From the NCBI GenBank assembly GCA_036826295.1, contig DAISWO010000014.1, positions 1 to 5,503 on the forward strand: DNA of 5,503 nt, given 5' to 3'. A program made the position numbers and the translations under genes. A model generated the notes under the pieces. That model was not told where the DNA came from, did not search any database, and saw only the letters and a program-made list of their open reading frames with translations. This document shows positions 5,396-5,503 of the stretch, piece by piece. Within the stretch, counting starts at the first letter, position 1. Each line of letters opens with the position of its first letter. This DNA comes from DAISWO01 sp036826295. GTDB taxonomy: Bacteria; Patescibacteriota; Saccharimonadia; Saccharimonadales; JAGQNJ01.

Positions 5396-5404
5396 ATGAT
5401 AGCA
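5396..5404 (-). promoter_or_regulatory. Extended -10 promoter of the AI-2E transporter gene
   Basis: TGCTATCAT on the minus strand: TG at 5404-5403 and hexamer TATCAT at 5401-5396, six bases (TAGCGC) before the ATG at 5389. It sits in the 32-bp gap after rlmH. No -35 or Shine-Dalgarno is visible. The hexamer departs from consensus at one base, so it is the weakest of the four similar sites. Confidence 0.5.
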
Positions 5405-5421
5405 CGTGAAATCGCCATCCG

Positions 5422-5503
5422 CTACTGGTGGTGGTACTTTTCGCCGGCCAGTATTGTATGAGCTCGGTAAAGTTGTTCCGCTAGAATCAATCGGACTAGT
5501 TGA
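5422..5503 (-). CDS. rlmH: RlmH, 23S rRNA pseudouridine-1915 N3-methyltransferase, C-terminal end
   Basis: Only the last 26 codons are in the window; the gene continues beyond the right edge. The visible residues, QLVRLILAEQLYRAHTIL then AGEKYHHQ and TAG, match the conserved C-terminus of RlmH (SPOUT methyltransferase, PF02590). There EQLYRA and a terminal G-x-x-YH are hallmarks, and the tail contributes to the cofactor and dimer region. RlmH methylates pseudouridine 1915 in helix 69 of 23S rRNA. It reads in the same direction as the AI-2E transporter gene 32 bp downstream. The identification rests on a short but characteristic segment. No SAM-binding motif can be checked, because it lies outside the window. 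Confidence 0.85.
   Translation of the reverse strand, partial: QLVRLILAEQLYRAHTILAGEKYHHQ

Noticed and set aside
5178..5405. 75-codon minus-strand frame overlapping the permease N-terminus
   Set aside because: Out-of-frame shadow of the permease; the permease frame carries the conserved family motifs.

Overview
The window reads as bacterial chromosome from a small, AT-rich genome. I infer Candidatus Saccharibacteria or a related Patescibacteria (CPR) lineage, with low to moderate confidence. The basis is gene content (RlmH, an AI-2E-family permease, small LiaF-like and PH-domain membrane proteins) and the promoter style: extended -10 boxes that lie almost directly against start codons. No 16S or other phylogenetic marker is complete here. 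All recognisable genes read through cleanly with the standard bacterial code. Five of the seven visible protein stops are TAG, one is TAA and one is TGA.

Layout. Positions 1-55 are the 3' part of a serine tRNA (+ strand) with an encoded CCA. Positions 56-304 carry no convincing gene but hold a likely two-way terminator. Positions 305-1649 (- strand) hold a two-gene unit: a polyprenyl-phosphate glycosyltransferase of the GtrB/DPM1 type (GTG start at 1649) and an overlapping GtrA-type membrane protein. A divergent gene (+, 1737-3128) encodes a 463-residue polytopic membrane protein that resembles GT-C or GtrII/DUF6056 proteins. Together the three look like a gtr glycosylation module. GtrB would load a sugar on a lipid carrier, GtrA would help flip it across the membrane, and the large protein would be the natural candidate for transfer on the outer face.

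Positions 3129-3436 lie between convergent genes and are unusual. They contain a segment with several nested inverted repeats (3135-3260) and, on the minus strand, a protein-like frame of 69 open codons (52 aa from its first ATG). I recognise neither.

Positions 3437-5503 (- strand) hold, in transcription order, the 3' end of rlmH, an AI-2E-family permease, a four-helix LiaF/DUF5668-like protein and a two-helix bacterial PH-domain protein. The permease and the PH protein each have their own extended -10 just upstream of the ATG. The LiaF-like gene, internal to the unit, has a strong Shine-Dalgarno instead.

The most coherent new signal is that four gene starts have TGnTAnnAT boxes ending 6-8 nt before the start codon, with no -35 box and no Shine-Dalgarno. 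This points to leaderless mRNAs and fixes two starts that a longest-ORF rule would place too far upstream.
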